Below, piece after piece: positions 18,321 to 26,429 of a stretch of DNA of 50,565 nt. The translations under genes were made by a program, and so were the position numbers. The stretch is from Paracoccaceae bacterium (lineage in GTDB: Bacteria > Pseudomonadota > Alphaproteobacteria > Rhodobacterales > Rhodobacteraceae): positions 34,285 to 84,849 of the forward strand of contig JAGQRV010000011.1 of assembly GCA_020425125.1 (NCBI GenBank), in the 5' to 3' direction. Position 1 is the stretch's first letter. Every line of letters begins with the position of its first letter. The notes under the pieces are model-generated. The model saw only the letters and a list, made by a program, of their open reading frames with translations. It had not been told where the DNA came from and ran no database searches.

Positions 18321-18868
18321 CCGGATCGGGCACGCGCATCGCGACCGTCTGTCGCCCCGTCGCGCTGGCTCTGTCCGCGATCATTGCCCTGCCCGCCATG
18401 CTGGCCGCCCAGGAAGCGCCGGACACACTGCCCACCGATCCGCCAGCCGAACCGGCACAATCCGGAAACGCGCTCGAAGATGCCGCGCGGGCCTATGTTG
18501 CCAGCCCGGGCCAGCAGGCGCTGATCGACTCGCTGCTCTCGCCCGAAGCCATTCTCGCCCAGATCAATGCGGCGAGCCCCGACCTGCCGCCGAAGCTCAC
18601 CGGGCTCGTCTCCCGCATCGCATCGGACGAACTTGAATCGCTGCGCCCCAAACTCGAGGCGGCCATGGTGGATTCCGCCGTCAAGACCTTTACCTTGGAC
18701 GAGATTCACGCACTCGACGTCTTCTACAACACGCCGGAAGGACGCTCGATCCTCCTCAAGATGCAGCCGTTCCTGGAAGATGCGCTGGCTCAGGTTGCGC
18801 CCGAGATCCGGGCCGCACAGGACGTGATCCTGCAGCGCACGGTCGAGGCCTTGCAACTCGGCCGCTGA
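18317..18868 (+). CDS. Exported DUF2059 protein
   Basis: A 183-residue protein with a signal peptide (cleavage near MLAAQE, about residue 31), a short Pro/Thr-rich linker and a helical DUF2059-like domain (SDELESLRPKLEAAMVD, TLDEIHALDVFYNTPEGRS, ILLKMQPFLEDALAQ). The function is unknown for this family. The GTG at 18317 overlaps the GFA stop. An ATG at 18290 would add nine residues in front of the signal peptide and is less likely. Confidence 0.75.
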   Translation: MTGSGTRIATVCRPVALALSAIIALPAMLAAQEAPDTLPTDPPAEPAQSGNALEDAARAYVASPGQQALIDSLLSPEAILAQINAASPDLPPKLTGLVSRIASDELESLRPKLEAAMVDSAVKTFTLDEIHALDVFYNTPEGRSILLKMQPFLEDALAQVAPEIRAAQDVILQRTVEALQLGR

Positions 18869-18976
18869 CCCTGGTTCGGCGCCCCTGATCCGTTGCGCGG
18901 GTCCGATTTCTTTGACATTCCCCGGCACCGCCTCATCTACTTCACTCGACAGCGGCCGATTGCGGAGCAAGCAACC

Positions 18977-19726
18977 GTGCAAGACGAAGCCTGGAGGAAA
19001 CGCCGGCCATCCGACGCCTGCATCGGCCTGGCTGAAGCGGACGACATGCCAACGGACGGGCTCCCCGACGCATTTGCGCCCCTGATCGAAGCGAGGGCGC
19101 AACGGACCGCCTGTGTGGTCGCGCAGCTGGGTCTGTCCCTCGATGGCCGGATCGCGACCGAGACGGGCGATGCGAAATACATCAACGGAACCGACGCGCT
19201 GGCGCATCTGCACCGCATCCGGGCCCTGGTGGACGCCGTCGTCGTGGGCGCAGGCACGGTCCGCGCGGACGATCCGCAGCTCACGGTGCGCCACTGTCCC
19301 GGACGGCACCCGGCTCGGGTGGTCATCGATCCCAACGGCACAATCGGCGCCCGGGCCCGGGTCTGGACCGACGACGGCGCGCGGCTGCTGGTCTTTGGCG
19401 GAGCGCCGCATCTGCCCGCGCGCGTGGAGCGGATTCCCGTCCCGCGCGGCGACATTCCGACACCGCAGATCCTGAGCCAGCTTGCGCGCCGGGGCCTGCG
19501 GCGGCTTCTGATCGAGGGCGGAGCCGACACGCTCTCGCGCTTCCTTGCCGCCGATGCGGTCGATTATCTGCATCTGCTTTACGGCCGGGTCATCATCGGC
19601 TCGGGCAAGGTCGGCATCAATTTGCCGGCTGCGGGAGCACTGGCCAATGCGCCGCGCCCGGCCACAAGGACGCACATCTTCCCGGATGGCGATCTGCTGG
19701 TGTCCTGCGACTTCCGGGATCGCTGA
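18977..19726 (+). CDS. RibD-type reductase (RibD C-terminal domain only)
   Basis: A 249-residue protein with the dihydrofolate-reductase-like RibD C-terminal fold: QLGLSLDGRIATETG, GAGTVRADDPQLTVR, ARVVIDPNG, and LLIEGGADTLSRFL. The cytidine-deaminase half of RibD is absent. Such proteins reduce riboflavin-like pyrimidines or act in secondary pathways. GTG at 18977 is chosen because GGAG lies nine bases ahead; ATG at 19046 or TTG at 18893 are alternatives. The first ~50 residues have no clear family match. It converges with the methyltransferase gene with 7 bases between the stops. Confidence 0.82.
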   Translation: MQDEAWRKRRPSDACIGLAEADDMPTDGLPDAFAPLIEARAQRTACVVAQLGLSLDGRIATETGDAKYINGTDALAHLHRIRALVDAVVVGAGTVRADDPQLTVRHCPGRHPARVVIDPNGTIGARARVWTDDGARLLVFGGAPHLPARVERIPVPRGDIPTPQILSQLARRGLRRLLIEGGADTLSRFLAADAVDYLHLLYGRVIIGSGKVGINLPAAGALANAPRPATRTHIFPDGDLLVSCDFRDR

Positions 19727-19733
19727 GCGCGCC

Positions 19734-20513
19734 TCAAGTCCCGGACGGACGGGCATAGAGGTCGCGGTGACCGATCACCAGTTGGTCGGTCGCGCCCAGA
19801 CGCGCTGCCAGCCAAGCGGCGGCCTTTCCGGCTGTCACTCCGCAACGCCCGACTGCGGCCTCGGCCCACCCTTCCAGAACCGCCCGGATCAGCTCGGCAT
19901 CCCGAACGCCGTCGAGCCTCCAGGGCGTCTCGGCTTCCTCAACCCGGTAGCCGTGCGCCGCGAGCAACGCGACGAGACGGCGATGGGCGTCCGGCCCGGC
20001 CGCAGGCCCGCCAAGGCCCTTGTCCGTCTTCTGGTGATCATTGAAGGCCGCGATCATGGCCACGTCGAACGGATGCTGCGGGACCAGCCCGATATGTCCG
20101 TCGTAGGTGAGGCAGGACAGCAACGGCAGTCGGGCGGCGGACAGAGCGGCAGCGAGGCGGTCCAGCCACCCCGCCGCGGCAAGGTCGAACAGGGCCGTCG
20201 CGGTCACCAGCCGGCAGGTCGCGGGCCACAGCGCGGGATTCGCGGCGAGGTCCCCCACCCGGCGCGTCACGCCCGGCGCACGGATCTGTGCCAGAAGCGC
20301 GGGGGCGTTGTCCACCAGTGTCCAGCGCGTGGATGCGGGGAAATGCGGGGCGAAGGCGCGCATTCCGGCCCCGGTCCCCGCCCCCAGATCGCAGACCTCC
20401 GGCGCGGCGAACGCGGCAAGGTCGCGCCCCGCCATCGCGATCAGGCGCTGCGACCGTGCCGCCCGGTCAGCCGGCTCCCTCAGCATCAGCCAGTCGGCGC
20501 GGAATCCGCTCAC
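19734..20513 (-). CDS. Class I SAM-dependent methyltransferase
   Basis: A 259-residue protein with the Rossmann-type SAM-binding motif VCDLGAGTGAGMRAF (about 40-54), the acidic motif II WTLVDNAPALL and VTATALFDLAAAGWLDRL (motif III region). The acceptor substrate is not evident. The GTG start lies 9 bases after the stop of the PTPS-like gene, so these two and the dehydrogenase upstream form an operon. Confidence 0.85.
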   Translation of the reverse strand: MSGFRADWLMLREPADRAARSQRLIAMAGRDLAAFAAPEVCDLGAGTGAGMRAFAPHFPASTRWTLVDNAPALLAQIRAPGVTRRVGDLAANPALWPATCRLVTATALFDLAAAGWLDRLAAALSAARLPLLSCLTYDGHIGLVPQHPFDVAMIAAFNDHQKTDKGLGGPAAGPDAHRRLVALLAAHGYRVEEAETPWRLDGVRDAELIRAVLEGWAEAAVGRCGVTAGKAAAWLAARLGATDQLVIGHRDLYARPSGT

Positions 20514-20522
20514 CGGCCCGGC

Positions 20523-20930
20523 TCAGGCATCGACGAGGCTGGCTTCGTACCAGGCCCGGGCGACGTGGCTTTCGCTCAGCGTCACCCTGAGCCGCGAGAT
20601 CTCGCGCGCATCGGAGCCGAGGCGGTTCGCGAAGATCTCCGCCTTCATCTGCATGAAGATGTAATGCGCCAGCACCTCGGTGGTGCTGCGCCGTCCCGAG
20701 AAGGCATCGATCTCGTCGAGGTTGCGATAGTTGATCGGCGCGATCACCCGTTGCAGCGCCTCTGCAGCAAGCCCGATATCGACGACGATGTCGTTCTCGG
20801 TCAGGCTTTCGCGATAGAAGGCGACGTCGATGACGAAGGTCGCGCCGTGCATCCGCTGGGCGGGCCCGAAAGCTTCGCCCGGCAGGGAATGGGCAATCAT
20901 CACGTGGTCGCGGACTTCGAGGGCAAACAT
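20523..20930 (-). CDS. PTPS/QueD-like protein with a non-canonical active site
   Basis: A 135-residue protein of the 6-pyruvoyl/6-carboxytetrahydropterin synthase fold. Residual motifs are IAHSLPG (first zinc His), MHGATF (usual HGHxY), NDIVVDIGLAAEAL and RSTTEVLAHYIF (pterin-binding Glu). Compared with QueD, the nucleophilic Cys before the HGH motif is Ala, the third zinc His is Ala, and the LDH pair is INY. The canonical reaction is therefore unlikely, although the fold and substrate pocket are probably kept. GGAG precedes the ATG. It is in an operon with the dehydrogenase upstream (14-base gap) and the methyltransferase downstream. Confidence 0.8.
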   Translation of the reverse strand: MFALEVRDHVMIAHSLPGEAFGPAQRMHGATFVIDVAFYRESLTENDIVVDIGLAAEALQRVIAPINYRNLDEIDAFSGRRSTTEVLAHYIFMQMKAEIFANRLGSDAREISRLRVTLSESHVARAWYEASLVDA

Positions 20931-20944
20931 GCGCAGCTCCGGGG

Positions 20945-21916
20945 TCAGGGATAGGTGAGAACGGGACAGAGCGCGTCGGCGCCGGGCTCCAGAAGCGGCG
21001 GCAGACGCGACGGCGCCTCGGCAAAGGGGATCTCGGAGCCGATGAGCCGGTCGAGCGACGGAAAGCGGGACAGCAGCGTCAGCGCCATGGCAAGGCGCCG
21101 CCGGTGGTCCCAGCGCGGCACCCGCAGCGGAGGAAGCGCGCCCACCTGACTGGACCTGATCGTCAGGCGCCTTGCATGGAACGCCCCGCCGAGCGCGAGG
21201 CCTGCCTGCGCGCTGCCATGCCAGCTTGCCTCGACGACCACCGCCTCGCGGCCGGCCGCGTCGATGGCTCTCTGGAGTCCGGCCGCGCTGCCGCTGGCAT
21301 TGACGGCGACATCGACATCCTGCGGCAACTCGGAGGGTCCGACGAAGTCCAGGCCGAGCGCCGTGGCGATTTCGGCCCGCTCGGCCCGCAGATCGGTGAT
21401 CGTGACTTCGGTGCCAGGCATGGACGCTGCCAATGCCGCGACGAGAAGTCCGACGACACCGGCGCCCACCACCAGCACGCGGTCTCCCGGACCGAGACTG
21501 CTGTCCCACACGACGTTCAGGGCCGTCTCCATATTTGCGGCCAGGACGGCACGGCGAAGCGGCAATCCGTCGGGAAGCGGACGTACCGCCGCAATCGGCA
21601 GGACGACGCGGTCCTGATGGGGATGGAGCGCGAAGACGGGCCGATTCAACAAATCCGCCGGTCCGGCTTCGACGATCCCGACCAGCGCATAACCATACTT
21701 GACCGGGAACGGGAAATCGCCGGCCTGGTGCGGACAGCGCATGCGGCGATGTTCGCTGTCCGGCACGGCACCGCGGGCGACGAGCGATTCCGTGCCGCGG
21801 CTGACACCGGAATGACAGGTCCGGATCAGCACCTCTTCGGGTCCCGGCGGTGCGAGCGTTTCCCGCTGCAGCGCCATCCGGCCGGGTCCGGTGATCCAAA
21901 GCGCCTGGGCATCCAT
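20945..21916 (-). CDS. MDR-family dehydrogenase, BchC-like
   Basis: A 323-residue medium-chain dehydrogenase-like protein. CHSGVSRGTESLVARG (about 34-49) replaces the usual alcohol-dehydrogenase start. The nucleotide-binding loop is VLVVGAGVVGLLVAALAAS, and VNASGSAAGLQRAI follows. It lacks the GHE motif of the catalytic zinc site, so it belongs with the BchC-like, zinc-poor branch. The start ATG at 21916 has GGGAG ahead. It is first in the three-gene minus-strand operon with the PTPS-like protein and methyltransferase. The oxidised substrate is unknown. Confidence 0.85.
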   Translation of the reverse strand: MDAQALWITGPGRMALQRETLAPPGPEEVLIRTCHSGVSRGTESLVARGAVPDSEHRRMRCPHQAGDFPFPVKYGYALVGIVEAGPADLLNRPVFALHPHQDRVVLPIAAVRPLPDGLPLRRAVLAANMETALNVVWDSSLGPGDRVLVVGAGVVGLLVAALAASMPGTEVTITDLRAERAEIATALGLDFVGPSELPQDVDVAVNASGSAAGLQRAIDAAGREAVVVEASWHGSAQAGLALGGAFHARRLTIRSSQVGALPPLRVPRWDHRRRLAMALTLLSRFPSLDRLIGSEIPFAEAPSRLPPLLEPGADALCPVLTYP

Positions 21917-21992
21917 GCCGATCTCCCGTTGGGGTCCCGCTGACTGCGACCCTAGCCCGCGAACCCGGCGAGAAAAGGCAAAACCCTGCAAC

Positions 21993-24293
21993 TCACGCCG
22001 CCGACGGGCTCTGCTGATCGTCGGTCCCGAAGGGCTGGTCCGGAACCTGTCCGCTCTCGACCGGAGCGGGCGTTCCGCCGCCATTCGATGTGGCCCAGAC
22101 CAAAGTCCGGTGCGGGAACGGGATCTCGATACCGCGCTCGTCGAAGAGCCGCTTGACCCGTGCGTTGTAGGCGCGCCCCACGCTCCACTGCTTGCCCGGC
22201 GCACAGCGGATGCGAGCGCGCAGCACCACCGCACTGTCGCCGAAGCTGTCGACGCCGAACCATTCGAAGTCGCCGGTGATCTCGCGCTGATGCTGCGGGT
22301 CGGCGCGGACCTCGTCGAACGCTTCGCGCATGGCCGTCTGCGCGGCTTCCAGATCGGCATCGTATGCCACACCGATATCAGCCACGAAATAGCTGAAGAC
22401 GCGGGTAAAGTTGGACACCATGTCGACTGAAGAGAACGGCACGATGTGGAACGTTCCGGCCACGTCGCGCAAGCTGACCGAGCGGACAGTCAGCTTTTCG
22501 ACTACTCCGGTGGTTCCCGCCACGGTCACAACGTCACCCACGTTCATCGCATTCTCGAACTGGATGAAGATGCCGGTGATGATGTCCTGGACCAGCTTCT
22601 GTGCACCGAAGCCGATGGCCAGACCGAGGACCCCGGCAGACGCCAGAAGCGGGGCGATGTTCAGCCCGACCTCGGAGAGCACGAACATCAGCGTGATGAC
22701 CGCCAAGGCGATGCTCGCCGCGTTGCGCAACAGTGTCAGCAGCGTTTCCTCGCGCGGGGTGGCGATGCGTCCGTAGGACGGGTTCAGCCGGTAATCCACC
22801 CAGGAGGTAAGTGCGAGCCAGATCGCGAAAGCCACGACCAGCACCGAGCCGACGGAGAACAGCATGCCGGTGACCCGAAGGCCGAACTGGCTGTCCAGCC
22901 AGCCGCGGGCATCGAAGGCCCCCAGGCTGTCCAGCACGAAGCCGGCCACCCCGATCAGGATCAGTGCCCTGACCACGAAAAGCGCCCGTGGGATGAATCT
23001 GTTGAGGCGCTCCTCCAGGAGTGGCAGCGGTTCGCGAATCCGGTCGGGCAGGGCCACACCCTTCACCATGCCACGGGTCAGCCAGCGCGACGCGGCGATC
23101 CCCACCAGAAGCACCAGCGCCACTTTCCCCGATGCCGAAAACGCGGCCAGGATCGCCGAGGCCGGCCGGGTCAGCACGGTGACCGACATGACCGCCAGAT
23201 AGGCCAGCGCAAACCAGTGCCAGCGCCGCGCGATCGAAGCGAACGACCCCGTGCGCCGAATGCCGGTCTGGTCCTCGCCGAGGATCCACCGGGCCACGGC
23301 CCGACGGTTCCGCACCACCAGCCAGACGGCCGCAATCAGGACGAGCAATGCGATCAGCTTCGCCACCGCGCGGCCGGCCACATAGGAGACATCGCCGTTG
23401 ACGATCGGCACGACCACAAGATTGCCGTATCCAAGCACGGCGATCAGGACGCCCAGCCAGCGCGAAAGATAGCGCGCGGCCGCGTCGCCCATGGGCAGGA
23501 GCCTGAGATGGCTGGTGCCCGGAGACAGGATCAGCCGGACCACAACCTGCACAAGCCCGACCACAAGGAAGGCATTGAGGTAAAGCGCTTGCCGAATGCC
23601 GATCTGGCCCAGCCCGCCGATCGGAGAGAGCGCCAGCGCCGACCCCGCCGCCCAAGCCAGGGCCACGCTCGCCACTGACAGCGCGGCGGCGGCCAGGAAA
23701 GCCAGAACCCGGCGCCCGGCACTGCCTTCGGCAGCCCAGTGCGCCGACCGGCGCACGACCCGTGCCACGACAAGGCGCAGCACCGCATAGACCGCGGCCG
23801 TTCCGGCGATCACGACGAGCAGGTCCCGCAATGCGGTCAGCAGGACGCTCAGTTCCTGCCCGCTCAGCCCGTCCAGCGGATTCGGCGCGCTCTTGAGCCG
23901 CTGCCAGGTCTGCGTGACCTGGTCAATGGCGCGCTCCGACGCCGATTGAGTCATCTCGGCGATCTGACGCACCAGTGCCATCGGCGCGGAATCGGCGGGT
24001 TGCGCGTCCGAAGGAGGTTCTGCCGCAGGCGCCGTGCCCGATTGCAGCTTCTCAAGCTCGGCGATCAGGGCCTCGCGCGCGGCGTCGTTGCGCAACAGAT
24101 CGATCAGGGCGGCCGTGTCGGGCGTCGCCGGACCGGCGGTTGTCTCTGCCGCCTGTCCCGGAACTGGAGCGCCGACCTGCTGTGCCGGCACTGCACTTGT
24201 CCACAGCACCACAAGACAACAGAGAATGAGGCCAAATACACGACCCCGGCCCCGTAACCCGGCTGCGGGCCGACCGCCAAACTTCACCAACAT
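21993..24293 (-). CDS. Large MscS-family mechanosensitive channel
   Basis: A 766-residue protein: signal-like N-terminus (residues 1-38), a periplasmic Ala/Pro/Glu-rich helical region (to about 135), many membrane segments, and a C-terminal MscS core. The pore-lining helix lies around SAGVLGLAIGFGAQKLVQDI, followed by FENAMNVGDVVTV and the cytoplasmic beta domain (VPFSSVDMVSNF). This length resembles the YbiO/MscM-like branch that protects against osmotic downshift. It is on the same strand as the dehydrogenase operon 76 bases further on, but probably transcribed separately. Confidence 0.9.
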   Translation of the reverse strand: MLVKFGGRPAAGLRGRGRVFGLILCCLVVLWTSAVPAQQVGAPVPGQAAETTAGPATPDTAALIDLLRNDAAREALIAELEKLQSGTAPAAEPPSDAQPADSAPMALVRQIAEMTQSASERAIDQVTQTWQRLKSAPNPLDGLSGQELSVLLTALRDLLVVIAGTAAVYAVLRLVVARVVRRSAHWAAEGSAGRRVLAFLAAAALSVASVALAWAAGSALALSPIGGLGQIGIRQALYLNAFLVVGLVQVVVRLILSPGTSHLRLLPMGDAAARYLSRWLGVLIAVLGYGNLVVVPIVNGDVSYVAGRAVAKLIALLVLIAAVWLVVRNRRAVARWILGEDQTGIRRTGSFASIARRWHWFALAYLAVMSVTVLTRPASAILAAFSASGKVALVLLVGIAASRWLTRGMVKGVALPDRIREPLPLLEERLNRFIPRALFVVRALILIGVAGFVLDSLGAFDARGWLDSQFGLRVTGMLFSVGSVLVVAFAIWLALTSWVDYRLNPSYGRIATPREETLLTLLRNAASIALAVITLMFVLSEVGLNIAPLLASAGVLGLAIGFGAQKLVQDIITGIFIQFENAMNVGDVVTVAGTTGVVEKLTVRSVSLRDVAGTFHIVPFSSVDMVSNFTRVFSYFVADIGVAYDADLEAAQTAMREAFDEVRADPQHQREITGDFEWFGVDSFGDSAVVLRARIRCAPGKQWSVGRAYNARVKRLFDERGIEIPFPHRTLVWATSNGGGTPAPVESGQVPDQPFGTDDQQSPSAA

Positions 24294-24400
24294 GTGCCGC
24301 TTCCCGTTCCGAACGCGTCAGGGGCAGGAACCTAGCTGGAAATCGCGCCGGATCAACTCGATACCCGGCCCGCGGCTGGCCGGGCGATATGTCGGGACAG

Positions 24401-24429
24401 CGGACGGCCTTCGCCGAAGGCCCCGTCCG
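24401..24429 (-). terminator. Hairpin downstream of the outer-membrane barrel gene
   Basis: On the minus strand CGGAC-GG-GGCCTTC pairs with GAAGGCC-GTCCG around a GGC loop (12 bp with a 2-base bulge), starting just after the barrel gene stop. There is no U-run, so its strength as a terminator is uncertain. Confidence 0.5.
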
Positions 24430-24433
24430 ATCA

Positions 24434-25168
24434 TCAGAACCGTGCAGAAACGCCGATCAGCGGCCCCGACAGTGCGAGGGACGTATCGTTCCCGCCGAGT
24501 TCCTTTTCGATGTTCATGTAGCGGTACCCGAACTGCATCGACCAGGTCGGGTTGAAGCGGTAGCCGACCGCGCCATAGATCTGCCAAGTGGAGCTCGACC
24601 CGTCGAAATAGCCGCCGCCATCGGCCAGCGCGGTGACGAACCATTGATCGTTGATGTTCACCATCGCCCGCGCGGCGACGATCGGGTCGACCCAGCTGTT
24701 GTCGCTGCTGAAATGCTGGTCCGGGACGACGTCCGACCGAAGCGTGGTATCCGTGTTCAGCCAGAAGGCCCGGAAGCCGCCGGCGAAATCGAAGGTCCCC
24801 TGTGGTGTGTCCCAGACCCGGTAGGCAGCGTAGCCGCTGAACATGGTCAGCTTCGTCTCGACCTTGGCTTCCGAGAAGACCTGGCCGAACGGCGTCTTCT
24901 CGGTAGGAGAGAGATCGCTGTAGAACAGGTCGCCGAAGAACCCCCAGCGGCCGGTGCGCGCTTCGAACGTGCCCATCAGGGCCCCGGAGAGGTTATCGAG
25001 CACGTCCTGTATGCTGTAGGATGCATCGACCTGGCCCCGCGGCGTATCGAGCGTGATGTCGAGGGCGGGAAACCATCCGTAAAGCGAGGCCTGAAACTGC
25101 CAGTCCTGCGCCTGCGCCGCCGCTGGACAGAGCGCCAAAGCCGCCAATGCGGCAACCGAAGATTTCAT
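24434..25168 (-). CDS. Outer-membrane beta-barrel protein
   Basis: A 244-residue protein with a signal peptide (cut near AQAQDW, residue 21). The mature part has alternating polar/hydrophobic strands rich in aromatic residues (WQFQASLYGWFPAL, WQIYGAVGYRFN, WSMQFGYRYMN) and a terminal Phe, the recognition signal for BAM insertion. It resembles the small porin-like proteins found in marine proteobacteria; a named family or substrate cannot be given. It is upstream of MscS on the same strand, with a hairpin between, and is downstream of the HAD and sulfatase genes. Confidence 0.8.
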   Translation of the reverse strand: MKSSVAALAALALCPAAAQAQDWQFQASLYGWFPALDITLDTPRGQVDASYSIQDVLDNLSGALMGTFEARTGRWGFFGDLFYSDLSPTEKTPFGQVFSEAKVETKLTMFSGYAAYRVWDTPQGTFDFAGGFRAFWLNTDTTLRSDVVPDQHFSSDNSWVDPIVAARAMVNINDQWFVTALADGGGYFDGSSSTWQIYGAVGYRFNPTWSMQFGYRYMNIEKELGGNDTSLALSGPLIGVSARF

Positions 25169-25347
25169 GTCAAGGTCCCCACATCTCCCAGGTACAATGC
25201 ATGCCCCGGCGGCCAGTCGATGGATAGCGGAGGCAGCCGACTCGTTCTTATCACTATGCGCCAGTTCGGGGTTCCGAGCGCATTAATTTCACGCTTGCCA
25301 AGGCTGTTCGGGCAGATCCCGCGGCGCCGCAACGGACCCTGGGCGGA

Positions 25348-25366
25348 CCGGCGGAGCGACCGCCGG
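25348..25366 (-). terminator. Hairpin downstream of the secreted HAD phosphatase gene
   Basis: A perfect 7-bp stem, CCGGCGG/CCGCCGG with a 5-base loop, lies about 12 bases after the HAD stop on the minus strand. No U-run follows. It separates the HAD gene from the barrel gene. Confidence 0.45.
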
Positions 25367-25377
25367 CCCGCGCGCGA

Positions 25378-26358
25378 TCAGGGGAAGACCTTCGCCCAGT
25401 CGTTCTTCATGTCGACCACGACCCAGCCCCGCTCGGGTGCGGCATCCAGCGCCTTGTCGAGCTTGCCGAACGTCGTGTCCCGGTCATAGGCATATTCGCG
25501 CACGGCATCGGTGTGGTGGATGATCACGCCAAGGCGCGGCTCGTCGACGCCCATCGTCGTGTATTGCAGCATTTCAAGATCGCCGTCCGAATTTCCGAAG
25601 GCCGCGATGGGGCGCTGGCCGATATGCGAATTGATCCCGACCGGCTTGCCCGCCTTGTCGTCGATGAAGGCGATCTGGGCATCCCGCATGAGGATCGGCT
25701 GGCCGTCCTTGACCTCGAACTCCGTCTTGATCGACGAGCCGACGACCTGGGCCGGGGGGATGCCGTAGACCTGCTCCGTCCACGGGCGCATGAACTCGAT
25801 TCCGCCGCCCGAGACGATGAAGGTCTGGAATCCGTTGGCCCTCAGATAGTCCAGAAGCTCGAGCATCGGCTGGTAGACGAGATCGGTATAGGGCTTGTCG
25901 AATTTCGGGTGCCGGGCTGTGGTGATCCACTGATTGACGATGTCCTCGAAATCCGCCGTGCTCATACCCGCATGGGTCACGCCGACAATCGTCATGAGCC
26001 CTTCTTCGCCAGAGGCGCCAAGCGCCTTCATGTCACCTTCGAGAACTGCCTGGAACGGCTGGGTCGTCTTCCAGTCCGGATGGTCCGGTGCCATTTCCTT
26101 CACCCGGTCGAGCGCGAAGGCCAGCTGGGTATACATCGGGTGTTCGACCCAGAGCGTGCCGTCGTTGTCGAAGGTCGCGATACGGTCGGCTTCGGGGACG
26201 AAATCGGGACCGCCCTCGTTCGTCACCTTTGCCACGAAATCGACGATCGCAGCCTTGGTCGGCGTGTCGTTCCAGGACGGAAGCGGATCGGTCTGCGCCA
26301 GCGCCCCGATCGGCAGGGCTAGGGACAAGACCAGAGCGAGGGGGGGCAGCAAACGCAT
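25378..26358 (-). CDS. Exported HAD-superfamily phosphatase
   Basis: A 326-residue protein with a signal peptide (residues 1-21, ending GALAQ) and HAD motifs: motif I FDNDGTLW (nucleophile Asp plus acid/base Asp), motif II FIVSGGG, and motif III/IV around AAFGNSDGDLEM. The ATG at 26358 has GGAG seven bases ahead. An in-frame GTG or ATG further up would precede the signal peptide. Exported HAD hydrolases of this kind occur beside arylsulfatases. The phosphoester substrate is unknown. It lies 71 bases after sulfatase 1, with a strong hairpin between. Confidence 0.88.
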   Translation of the reverse strand: MRLLPPLALVLSLALPIGALAQTDPLPSWNDTPTKAAIVDFVAKVTNEGGPDFVPEADRIATFDNDGTLWVEHPMYTQLAFALDRVKEMAPDHPDWKTTQPFQAVLEGDMKALGASGEEGLMTIVGVTHAGMSTADFEDIVNQWITTARHPKFDKPYTDLVYQPMLELLDYLRANGFQTFIVSGGGIEFMRPWTEQVYGIPPAQVVGSSIKTEFEVKDGQPILMRDAQIAFIDDKAGKPVGINSHIGQRPIAAFGNSDGDLEMLQYTTMGVDEPRLGVIIHHTDAVREYAYDRDTTFGKLDKALDAAPERGWVVVDMKNDWAKVFP

Positions 26359-26393
26359 CTGAGGCTCCGTCTGAATGGTCTTCGGGAAAGGAA

Positions 26394-26417
26394 GGCGGCC
26401 CCGGATGCGGGGCCGCC
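26394..26417 (-). terminator. Strong hairpin between sulfatase 1 and the HAD gene
   Basis: A perfect 10-bp stem GGCGGCCCCG/CGGGGCCGCC around a 4-base loop lies 12 bases after the sulfatase 1 stop on the minus strand and is followed by TTCCTTTCC. It fits an intrinsic terminator or an attenuator that reduces HAD expression. Confidence 0.75.
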
Positions 26418-26429
26418 CCTTGGTGTCAC

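Noticed and set aside
22446-23678. 410-codon plus-strand frame over the MscS gene
   Set aside because: Composition is His/Arg/Gln-rich and it is antisense to a clear MscS-family gene.
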